Assembly (NCBI GenBank): GCA_047616325.1
Contig: JBLHGN010000233.1
Location: forward strand, 1-5,795
Length of the DNA stretch: 5,795 bases
Direction of reading: 5' to 3'
Source of the DNA: JBLHGN01 sp047616325
Lineage (GTDB): Bacteria > Pseudomonadota > Gammaproteobacteria > Pseudomonadales > Cellvibrionaceae
In this document: one piece after another, positions 1 to 5,577 of the stretch
Layout: every line of letters begins with the position of its first letter
Position numbering within the stretch: position 1 is the stretch's first letter
Made by a program: the position numbers and the translations under genes
Notes under the pieces: generated by a model
Database searches by the model: none
Seen by the model: the letters and a program-made list of their open reading frames with translations, nothing else
What the model was told of the DNA's origin: nothing

Positions 1-957
1 GACGTAATTGTTGATTCTACAGGTGCGCTTGAGTTTCAAGATGTACCCGAGCGATTGGGTGTGATCGGTGCCGGCGTAATCGGACTTGAATTGGGCAGCG
101 TATGGGCTCGCTTGGGCTCCAAGGTTGTATTGCTTGAGGCTCTGGATACATTCTTGGCCATAATGGATCAGCAAATAGCCAAAGAATCTCAAAAAATATT
201 TAAGAAGCAAAAATTAGATATTCGCTTGGGTTGTCGTGTTACCGGCACCGAAGTTGTCGGTAAGGGTGCTAAAAAAGAAGTTGTTGTGACCTACACCGAT
301 AAGAGTGGCAACGAATCTACTGAAACCTTCGACAAGCTTATCGTTTGTGTTGGGCGACGCCCATTTACCGATGGCCTTTTGGCGGAAGACAGTGGTGTTA
401 AGCTAGACGAGCGTGGATCTATCTATGTAAATGACCTTTGTTCTACCAGCGCTCCTGGTGTTTATGCTGTGGGCGACGTGGTGCGAGGCCCTATGCTTGC
501 GCACAAAGGCTCTGAAGAAGGTGTTATGGTGGCTGAACGCATTGCTGGTGAAAAAACAGTAATGAATTACGACATCATTCCAAATGTTATTTACACCCAC
601 CCCGAAATTGCAGCGGTTGGTAAAACAGAAGAGCAGATTAAAGCCGATGGCGATCCCTACAACATCGGTGTATTTCCTTTTATTGCCAGTGGTCGAGCAC
701 TAGCCGCCAATGAGAAAGATGGCATGGTGAAAATGATTGCTCATGCCGATACCGATCGTATTCTTGGTTGCCACATTGTGGGCCCAAGTGCAGCAGATCT
801 TGTTCAGCAAATAGCGATTGCCATGGAGTTTGGCGCTACTGCAGAAGACATAGGCATGATCGTATTTGGTCATCCCACATTGTCAGAGGCCGTTCACGAA
901 GCGGCTCTTGCAGTGGCAGGGCACGCAATTCACATACCCAATAAAAAGAAAAGATAA
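1..957 (+). CDS. lpdA: Dihydrolipoamide dehydrogenase (E3), 5'-truncated by window edge
   Basis: E3 reoxidises the dihydrolipoyl groups of 2-oxoacid dehydrogenase complexes, passing electrons through FAD to NAD+ in the cytoplasm. The frame is open from base 1, giving 318 visible residues. The family is about 475 aa, so roughly 160 N-terminal residues lie outside, including the first FAD-binding fingerprint and the redox-active disulfide. Visible residues 22-30 (IGAGVIGLE) are the NAD-binding GxGxxG. VYAVGD, ending at visible residues 158-159, is the second FAD-contact motif. From about residue 189 (NYDIIPNVIYTHPE) runs the dimerisation domain. Near the end HPTLSEAVHEA carries the catalytic His (visible 291) and Glu (visible 296). 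A TTG at 55 is an internal Leu codon and not a start, because the homologous sequence continues upstream of it. It ends in a basic KKKR tail, with a hairpin terminator about 30 bases later. With sucCD downstream this is most likely the E3 of a sucAB-lpd cluster. Confidence 0.96.
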   Translation, partial: DVIVDSTGALEFQDVPERLGVIGAGVIGLELGSVWARLGSKVVLLEALDTFLAIMDQQIAKESQKIFKKQKLDIRLGCRVTGTEVVGKGAKKEVVVTYTDKSGNESTETFDKLIVCVGRRPFTDGLLAEDSGVKLDERGSIYVNDLCSTSAPGVYAVGDVVRGPMLAHKGSEEGVMVAERIAGEKTVMNYDIIPNVIYTHPEIAAVGKTEEQIKADGDPYNIGVFPFIASGRALAANEKDGMVKMIAHADTDRILGCHIVGPSAADLVQQIAIAMEFGATAEDIGMIVFGHPTLSEAVHEAALAVAGHAIHIPNKKKR

Positions 958-985
958 TTTTTCATTGTTTTTTGAATGAATTGCA

Positions 986-1013
986 AAGGCGAGTGTAATA
1001 CTCGCCTTGTGTT
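986..1013 (+). terminator. Intrinsic terminator after lpdA
   Basis: A perfect 9-bp inverted repeat (AAGGCGAGT / ACTCGCCTT, 986-994 and 1000-1008) encloses a 5-base loop and is followed by the short, imperfect T tract TTGTGTTT. It lies 28 bases after the lpdA stop codon. The interrupted T tract suggests it may be leaky, so some read-through into sucCD is possible. A weaker 6-bp repeat (TTCATT / AATGAA, 961-980) precedes it. Confidence 0.75.
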
Positions 1014-1171
1014 TAAAAGACTAAGTAACTGCATAATAAAACGTAAAATTAAAACAGCTTGATAGGGCGTTTTGCTCTTAGGTCCAAGAGACTAACTGAA
1101 ACAAAACTCGTTCGGTTCACAATCTAGCATAGCGTGCCGATTAATTATTTTCACGTAATTGGAAAATAGCA
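1014..1171 (+). promoter_or_regulatory. Leader region of sucCD, probable promoter, boxes uncertain
   Basis: This is the non-coding, AT-rich stretch between the lpdA terminator and sucC. Because a terminator sits upstream, sucCD probably has its own promoter here. The candidate boxes are weak. TTCACA (1116-1121) could be a -35, with GATTAA (1139-1144) as a -10 at 17-base spacing. TAAAAT (1044-1049) and CATAAT (1032-1037) resemble -10 elements but lack a good -35. I see no clear operator palindrome, riboswitch or small gene. The ribosome site for sucC is only a short GGA at 1161-1163. Confidence 0.3.
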
Positions 1172-2338
1172 ATGAATTTACACGAATATCAGGGCAAGCA
1201 AATATTTGCGGAATACGGTTTGCCAGTATCGAAAGGCGTAGCCGCTGAAACTCCGTCAGAGGCCGCTGGTGCCGCTGATATAATTGGTGGTGACAAGTGG
1301 GTTGTAAAGGCGCAGGTTCACGCAGGTGGTCGCGGAAAAGCGGGCGGTGTGAAACTAGTAACATCGAAAAGTGAAATTGAAGCATTTGCTAAGCAGTGGT
1401 TGGGTAAAAATTTAGTCACCTATCAAACTGATGAAAAAGGCCAGCCGGTCAGCCGTATTTTGGTGGAGACCTGCACCGACATCGCACAAGAATTATATTT
1501 GGGCGCTGTTGTTGACCGTTCCACGCGACGTATTATATTTATGGCCTCTACCGAAGGTGGAGTCGAAATTGAAAAAGTGGCTGAAGAGACTCCCGAAAAA
1601 ATTCTAAAGGCGGAAATCGACCCTTTAACTGGAGCTCAACCTTATCAGGCGCGAGATCTTGCATTTCAATTGGGTCTTGAAGGCAAACAGGTCAAACAAT
1701 TTACGCAGATATTCTTAGGTCTGGCAAAAATTTTTGTTGAAAAAGATTTGGCTCTACTTGAGATTAATCCGCTAGTGATTACTAGTGAAGGCGATTTGCA
1801 TTGTCTCGATGCTAAATTGTCCATCGATAGTAATGCGCTTTATCGTCAACCGGCGATTAAAGAGATGCACGACCCTTCGCAGGAAGATGAGCGCGAGGCC
1901 AGAGCGGCCAAATGGGAGCTTAACTATGTTGCCCTCGACGGCAATATAGGCTGCATGGTAAATGGCGCAGGTCTGGCTATGGGAACCATGGATATTGTTA
2001 AGCTGCACGGTGGCGAACCGGCCAACTTTCTTGACGTAGGCGGCGGTGCAACTAAAGAGCGTGTAATTGAGGCTTTTAAAATTATCCTCTCAGATGAAAA
2101 CGTTTCTGCAGTATTAATCAATATCTTTGGTGGCATTGTGCGCTGTGACTTAATTGCAGAGGGCGTAATAGGTGCGGTTGAAGAGGTCGGAGTGAAGGTG
2201 CCTGTAGTTGTGCGGCTGGAAGGCAATAATGCCGAGCTGGGTACAAAAGTACTTGCCGAAAGTGGATTAAATATTATCGCTGCCGCTAGTCTAACCGACG
2301 CGGCAGAACAAGTAGTTAAAGCAGCGGGGAATGCATAA
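1172..2338 (+). CDS. sucC: Succinyl-CoA synthetase (ADP-forming), beta subunit
   Basis: This is the beta subunit of the cytoplasmic TCA-cycle enzyme that interconverts succinyl-CoA + NDP + Pi and succinate + CoA + NTP, working with the alpha subunit SucD. The product is 388 aa, the same as E. coli SucC. Residues 1 to about 240 form the ATP-grasp nucleotide-binding part: Lys46 and the glycine-rich GGRGKAGG (52-59) bind nucleotide, and Asn199 (EINP) and Asp213 (LDAK) are the Mg2+ ligands. The C-terminal CoA-ligase domain has VNGAGLAMGTMD with Asn264, then FLDVGGGATKE (286-296) and NIFGGIVRCD (317-326), which contact the phosphohistidine and succinate. The ATG at 1172 starts the canonical MNLHEYQGKQ and is preceded by a weak Shine-Dalgarno. 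Its stop overlaps the sucD start by one base. No lesions are seen. Confidence 0.98.
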   Translation: MNLHEYQGKQIFAEYGLPVSKGVAAETPSEAAGAADIIGGDKWVVKAQVHAGGRGKAGGVKLVTSKSEIEAFAKQWLGKNLVTYQTDEKGQPVSRILVETCTDIAQELYLGAVVDRSTRRIIFMASTEGGVEIEKVAEETPEKILKAEIDPLTGAQPYQARDLAFQLGLEGKQVKQFTQIFLGLAKIFVEKDLALLEINPLVITSEGDLHCLDAKLSIDSNALYRQPAIKEMHDPSQEDEREARAAKWELNYVALDGNIGCMVNGAGLAMGTMDIVKLHGGEPANFLDVGGGATKERVIEAFKIILSDENVSAVLINIFGGIVRCDLIAEGVIGAVEEVGVKVPVVVRLEGNNAELGTKVLAESGLNIIAAASLTDAAEQVVKAAGNA

Positions 2339-3210
2339 TGAGCGTATTGATTAATAAAAATACCAAAGTTCTCTGCCAGGGGTTTACCGGGTCGCAGGGA
2401 ACTTTTCACTCACAACAGGCGCTGGACTACGGCACGTTAATGGTGGGTGGCGTAACGCCGGGCAAGGGTGGTCAAATTCACCTAGGTCTTCCAGTATTTA
2501 ATACCATGCGCGAAGCTGTGCAAGAAACCGGAGCCGATGCTTCTGTTATTTATGTGCCAGCACCGTTTTGCAAAGACTCCATACTTGAAGCAGTATACAG
2601 CGGCGTAAAATTAGTGGTCTGTATCACCGAAGGTGTGCCTACGCTGGATATGCTCGAAGTTAAAGTGAAGTCCGATGAATTGGGTGTGCGTTTGATTGGC
2701 CCTAACTGCCCCGGTGTAATCACTCCAGGTGAATGTAAAATCGGCATTATGCCCGGTCATATTCATTTGCCTGGCAAAGTTGGCATTGTCTCGCGTTCGG
2801 GCACATTAACTTATGAAGCCGTTAAACAAACTACTGATTTTGGTTTTGGGCAATCGACGTGTGTCGGTATCGGTGGAGATCCTATTCCTGGCTCAAGCTT
2901 CATCGACATTTTGGAAATGTTCCAAAATGATTCGCAAACCGAAGCCATTGTGATGATTGGTGAAATTGGAGGAACAGCTGAAGAAGAGGCGGCTGCATAT
3001 ATTAAAGCCAATGTTACTAAACCGGTTGTCTCTTACATTGCTGGTGTTACCGCGCCCGCAGGAAAACGTATGGGTCACGCAGGCGCTATTATTTCTGGCG
3101 GTAAAGGAACAGCAGACGAAAAATTTGCCGCGCTAAATGACGCCGGGGTTAAAACCGTGCGCAGCTTGGCAGAAATTGGTAACGGCCTAAAAGAGGTTGC
3201 AGGCTGGTAA
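2338..3210 (+). CDS. sucD: Succinyl-CoA synthetase (ADP-forming), alpha subunit
   Basis: The alpha subunit binds CoA and carries the phosphohistidine intermediate of succinyl-CoA synthetase. The product is 290 aa, normal for the family. The N-terminal Rossmann-like CoA-binding domain shows QGFTGSQGTFHS (14-25). GPNCPGV (121-127) holds the conserved Cys124, and SRSGTLTYE (152-160) is a phosphate-binding loop. IGEIGG (207-212) holds Glu209, which orients the active-site His. GHAGA contains the phosphorylated His247 (His246 in E. coli). The start is firm: the ATG overlaps the sucC stop as TAATG, and GGGGA (2326-2330) inside the end of sucC gives a good ribosome site at 7-base spacing. This arrangement couples translation of the two subunits. 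The gene is intact and ends 17 bases before a strong terminator. Confidence 0.98.
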   Translation: MSVLINKNTKVLCQGFTGSQGTFHSQQALDYGTLMVGGVTPGKGGQIHLGLPVFNTMREAVQETGADASVIYVPAPFCKDSILEAVYSGVKLVVCITEGVPTLDMLEVKVKSDELGVRLIGPNCPGVITPGECKIGIMPGHIHLPGKVGIVSRSGTLTYEAVKQTTDFGFGQSTCVGIGGDPIPGSSFIDILEMFQNDSQTEAIVMIGEIGGTAEEEAAAYIKANVTKPVVSYIAGVTAPAGKRMGHAGAIISGGKGTADEKFAALNDAGVKTVRSLAEIGNGLKEVAGW

Positions 3211-3227
3211 GGTGTAGCCTTTTTGTG

Positions 3228-3255
3228 AAAAAAACGGCCTTATGGCCGTTTTTTT
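3228..3255 (+). terminator. Strong intrinsic terminator after sucD
   Basis: A 12-bp perfect inverted repeat has seven A then CGGCC (3228-3239), a TTAT loop, and GGCCG then seven T (3244-3255). The A/T symmetry makes it able to act in both directions, so it should also stop minus-strand transcripts leaving the IS. The left end of the insertion sequence starts two bases after the T run. Confidence 0.93.
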
Positions 3256-3257
3256 AT

Positions 3258-3287
3258 GAGCCTGTAAATAATTTTGTGTAACTGCCC
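3258..3287 (+). repeat. IS terminal inverted repeat, transposase 3' end side
   Basis: The repeat begins GAGCCTGTAAAT and contains TTGTGTA then CTGC. Read inward it matches the reverse complement of 4570-4599 at 24 of 30 positions, with mismatches at positions 4, 13, 15, 16, 24 and 29. It lies 8 bases beyond the transposase stop codon. Confidence 0.85.
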
Positions 3288-3295
3288 TTTGCATC

Positions 3296-4539
3296 TTATC
3301 GTATATGAGCGGCTAATTGCTCCTCAAACTCAATCATAAAATAATTCATTGCCTGCTTCCAGTTATGAATCGGCATCGTCCATTTTTTTGATGCAGATTG
3401 TATCGCTAGGTAAACAACTTTCGTAGCTGAGTCATCACTTGGAAACAGTTTTCTAGTTTTGATCGATTTACGAATAACGCTGTTGAGTGACTCGATAGCG
3501 TTGGTGGTATAGATTGCTTTTCTTGTATCCGCGGGAAAGTCAAAGAAGGTAATTACGTTGGGCCAGTGAGCATTTCAGAACTTACTGATTTGCGGATATT
3601 TACCATCCCAAGCTTCTGCAAATCGATCTAGCTCTAAGCGTGCCTCCTGATCTGTCGACGAGCTATAAATACGCTTTAAGTCGGCCGTCACAACCTTGTA
3701 ATCCTTACAGGGCATATACTTCATCGAGTTGCTTACCATCTCTTACCATCTGGACAATACACAGCTGTATTTTGGCGGCTGGGTAGGCTGCATTGATCGC
3801 GCAGGGAAAGCCACTAAGCCCATCAATACACGCGATAAGAATTTGCTCAACGCCCCGATTCCTACGCTCTGTAAGTACGCTAAGCCCAAAATTTGGCACC
3901 TTCATTTTCAGAGATCCGAAGCCCCAGTAGTTCCTTGTGCCCTTCCAGGTTTATCCCCAATGCTAGGTAAATCGCCTTATTGATTAAGCGTTTATCTTGG
4001 CGAATTTTAACAACAATGCAGTCCAGATAAACAACGGGATAAACGGAATCTAATGGTCTGTTTTGCCATTCAATAACCTGTTCTAAAACACTGTTAGTGA
4101 CCTTCGAAACCAAACCAGCCGACACCTCCGTCCCGTATATTTCTTGAAAAGCATCAACAATGTCCCGCGTGCGCATCCCTTTACTATAGAGGCTGATTAC
4201 CTGGTCATCCATCCCCGTGATACGTGTTTGACCTTTGGCTACAAGTTGAGTGCTGAACGTCGTATTACGATCTCTAGGCGTTTCAATCACAATCTCGCCA
4301 TGGTCACCTTTAAGCGTTTTGGAGCTATATCCATTGCGATTGTTGCCGCTGTGGTGCCCACCGTTATCGTGAACGACGTAACCAAGATGCTGCTCCATCT
4401 CCGCGTTCAGGGCTGCTTCAATGGTGATCTTAGTGAGCTGAGCACTTAATGTGCTTAGATCTTCGGGCGTCTTGAGACCTTTAGCCAGCTCGGCTGCCAG
4501 CTCTTTCATCTTGTCTTAGTTCATTATCTTACTCATCAT
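3296..4539 (-). pseudogene. IS256-family transposase, broken by two frame lesions and two stops
   Basis: This is the remnant of a DDE transposase (Transposase_mut type). Joining the three minus-strand frames and removing 11 surplus bases restores one frame of about 410 aa, a normal family length. The N-terminal part reads KTPEDLSTLSAQLTKITIEA, followed by HLGYVVHDNGGHHSGNNRNG. The first catalytic Asp is in YLDCIVVKIR (Asp163 counted from ATG 4509), the second in CIDGLSGFP, and the Glu in NAIESLNSVIRK. Lesions in order are TAA at 4516-4518, one extra base in the T/G run 3885-3891, a 10-bp tandem duplication at 3732-3751, and TGA at 3575-3577 where Trp is expected. I set the ancestral start at ATG 4539 because GGAG (4547-4544) lies just upstream. 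ATG 4509, after the TAA, could only be a secondary start. Where relatives have C-x2-H (CIVH), this copy reads CIVQ. The longest surviving open stretch covers 209 codons and ends before the second catalytic Asp, so activity is very unlikely. Confidence 0.92.
3732..3751. repeat. 10-bp tandem duplication inside the transposase
   Basis: CTTACCATCT occurs twice in direct succession (3732-3741 and 3742-3751). Removing one copy rejoins the minus-strand frame as CIVQMVSNSMKYMPCKDYK, which fits the family. With both copies the frame runs into a stop at 3705-3707. The duplication length is not a multiple of three, which explains this frame break completely. Confidence 0.93.
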
Positions 4540-4569
4540 TATTCTCCAGCATGGAAAGGTATCAATAAT

Positions 4570-4599
4570 GAGCAGATACACAATTTAATTTACAGCCTC
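4570..4599 (-). repeat. IS terminal inverted repeat, transposase 5' end side
   Basis: Read on the minus strand from 4599 it begins GAGGCTGTAAAT and continues with TTGTGTA and CTGC, pairing with 3258-3287 at 24 of 30 positions. About 30 bases separate its inner edge from the ancestral transposase ATG at 4539, so the element's own promoter must lie in or close to this repeat. Confidence 0.85.
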
Positions 4600-4701
4600 A
4601 CGACACCGGGACGATTGTTTTTGATCAGGTATTGGGGAAATTAAATTATAAAGTGATACCGGCCACTTCGTAAATTCCGGACGTCATTTCATGCACGTTC
4701 C
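4600..4701. other. Gene-free spacer, possible remnant of another mobile-element end
   Basis: There is no open frame of note between the IS end and the zinc-finger pseudogene. The stretch CCGGCCACTTCGTAAATTCC (4660-4679) resembles the GGCCACTTC...TTCCGG-type repeats that I recall near the termini of some IS21-family elements. No second copy or terminus is visible here, so this is only a resemblance. I see no terminator for the minus-strand genes that end at 4702. Confidence 0.25.
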
Positions 4702-5055
4702 TTAACTATGTAAAGCTGTTCTAGAACTATTCTCCTTTTCTTGCGCACACTCACGACAATAGCTGGTATGGGGGAGGGCCGTTAAGCGTTCATCACTTAT
4801 GGGATTTCAGCACATCAAGCATTTCCAAAATTCCACTGAGTCAACGCGTGCCAGTGCTCTTTTAATTAGTTCAAGTTCTTCTTTGGCTTCAATTGCCAAT
4901 CCAGCTAGCACATCATCATTGGCTTGTTCGATATTTTGCTGGTTTGAGTGTCAATTAAATTTTCTGTTGCTTATCTCCACCCCTATTTTTTCTATTCTAC
5001 CTGTGAGTTCCACTTTTTGTTTGTTTAATAGGTGTCTTACGGTTTCCGTTTTCAT
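4702..5055 (-). pseudogene. DksA/TraR-family C4 zinc-finger protein, two in-frame TGA codons
   Basis: One continuous minus-strand frame of 117 codons encodes a DksA/TraR-like protein. These proteins bind the RNA polymerase secondary channel and modulate transcription initiation. Codons 1-30 (MKTETVRHLLNKQKVELTGR...) and 53-75 (DDVLAGLAIEAKEELELIKR then ALA) form the predicted coiled-coil part. The C-terminal zinc finger is C79-x2-C82-x17-C100-x2-C103, with the same 17-residue gap as DksA, followed by ISDERLTALPHTSYCRECA. TGA interrupts codon 35 (4951-4953) and codon 83 (4807-4809). Codon 83 is where the family has Gly after CxxC, so GGA to TGA is the likely change. FWKC in place of the usual Gly-containing motif is another deviation. 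AGAGG (5066-5062) gives a good ribosome site 6 bases before the ATG, and no frameshift is present. Two stops make it most likely a recent pseudogene; a short N-terminal peptide of 34 aa could still be made. Confidence 0.82.
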
Positions 5056-5072
5056 GCTATACCTCTTAAAGC

Positions 5073-5090
5073 TCGTGCCTTACGGTACGA
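5073..5090. other. Small hairpin between cytochrome gene and zinc-finger pseudogene
   Basis: TCGTGCC (5073-5079) and GGTACGA (5084-5090) form a 7-bp stem with one G-T wobble on the + strand around a 4-base loop. It sits in the 54-base gap downstream of the cytochrome stop. On the minus strand there is no U run after it, and the middle pair becomes a mismatch. It may therefore be chance or a weak processing/attenuation site rather than a terminator. Confidence 0.25.
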
Positions 5091-5109
5091 AATTGTTTTA
5101 CTGTCCTTT

Positions 5110-5577
5110 TTACGGGTAATGCAGTGGATAGCTTGTCTGGTCGAAGGGTTTTAAGGTGTAGCATGACTGTAGGTAGGCTACGAGATCGATTAGACCTGTA
5201 ATCGTCATTAGGTCGTTATGATTTCTCATATGAGATACGTCGTCTTCAGTGGTAACCTGGTAGGCTGCATAGCCTTTGGCAATTTTGTGGGATGGGTTTA
5301 TGATTAATGTCGCCAATTCGCCATAGGTTTTTATTTGAGTAACTTCTCCTCCAAGTAAGATGATCTTGCTTAACTCCTTATTTATACCATGGTTTTCAGT
5401 ATCCGCGATGGAGTGACAGACTAGGCACTCGTATTCAAGAAAAACCATCTTTCCTCGATCCGTATCCCCCTTAGGTAAGCTAAATCCTCGCGATGAATCT
5501 GGGCCACTGTAGCAGTCTGCGAAAAGTAAAAACGAAAAGAAGATTAGCGCAATTAGAATCATTTGGTGTGTTTTCAT
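5110..5577 (-). CDS. Small exported c-type cytochrome
   Basis: This 155-aa mono-haem cytochrome c probably carries electrons in the periplasm. An N-terminal signal (charged MKTHQ, then hydrophobic MILIALIFFSFLLFA to about residue 20) directs export. Cys22 follows, but FADC is a poor lipobox because Asp is at -1, so lipidation is doubtful. The haem site is CLVCH (51-55), with His55 as proximal ligand. The pattern TYGELATLIINPSHKIAKGY (84-103) and NDLMTITGLIDLVAYLQS (121-138) is familiar from a class of small cytochromes in which the motif Met (here Met124) is the likely distal ligand. ATG 5577 is supported by GAGGGTGAC (5589-5581) and by the signal peptide starting there. It lies between the end of a possible membrane-barrel gene and a zinc-finger pseudogene, all on one strand. 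The frame is intact. I cannot name the redox partner or pathway. Confidence 0.88.
   Translation of the reverse strand: MKTHQMILIALIFFSFLLFADCYSGPDSSRGFSLPKGDTDRGKMVFLEYECLVCHSIADTENHGINKELSKIILLGGEVTQIKTYGELATLIINPSHKIAKGYAAYQVTTEDDVSHMRNHNDLMTITGLIDLVAYLQSCYTLKPFDQTSYPLHYP

Larger units (their letters stand above)
3258..4599 (-). mobile_element. IS256-family (Mutator-type) insertion sequence, complete but inactivated
   Basis: This is a 1342-bp element, a usual size for the family, bounded by imperfect 30-bp terminal inverted repeats and filled by one transposase gene on the minus strand. Subtracting the two inferred insertions (1 + 10 bases) gives about 1331 bp for the parental element. The ends were set from alignment of the two repeats; one more base on each side (T3257 and A4600) could also pair. 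The flanks, TTTTTTTAT on the left and ACGACACCG on the right, share no 8-9 bp direct repeat, although this family normally makes one. The element is probably immobile by itself but could move in trans if a related active copy exists in the genome. Confidence 0.88.

Noticed and set aside
1924..2409. Minus-strand open frame of 161 codons across the sucC-sucD junction
   Set aside because: It is antisense to two intact, highly conserved enzymes. The Ser/Pro/Thr-rich, low-complexity composition is typical of a reverse-strand shadow.
3729..3983. Plus-strand open frame of 84 codons
   Set aside because: It is antisense to the transposase and exists only because of the frame lesions there.
4144..4449. 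Plus-strand open frame of 101 codons
   Set aside because: It lies wholly antisense to the conserved N-terminal part of the transposase and has no recognisable features of its own.
4583..4647. Inverted AT-rich repeat AATTTAATTT / AAATTAAATT across the IS right edge
   Set aside because: It is ten bases of only A and T in an AT-rich region, likely by chance. It does not align with a known IS boundary, and the terminal repeats already explain the end.
3575..4953. Recoded TGA (selenocysteine or Trp) as an explanation for the TGA codons
   Set aside because: The intact genes here use normal codons, family columns do not call for selenocysteine, and the transposase also carries a TAA and two frame lesions. 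Ordinary gene decay is simpler.
4799..5119. Plus-strand open frame of 106 codons
   Set aside because: It is the complement of the DksA/TraR-like pseudogene on the minus strand and overlaps the cytochrome 3' end. The serine-rich and Leu/Phe-rich product has no recognisable domain, whereas the opposite strand shows a clear C4 zinc finger.
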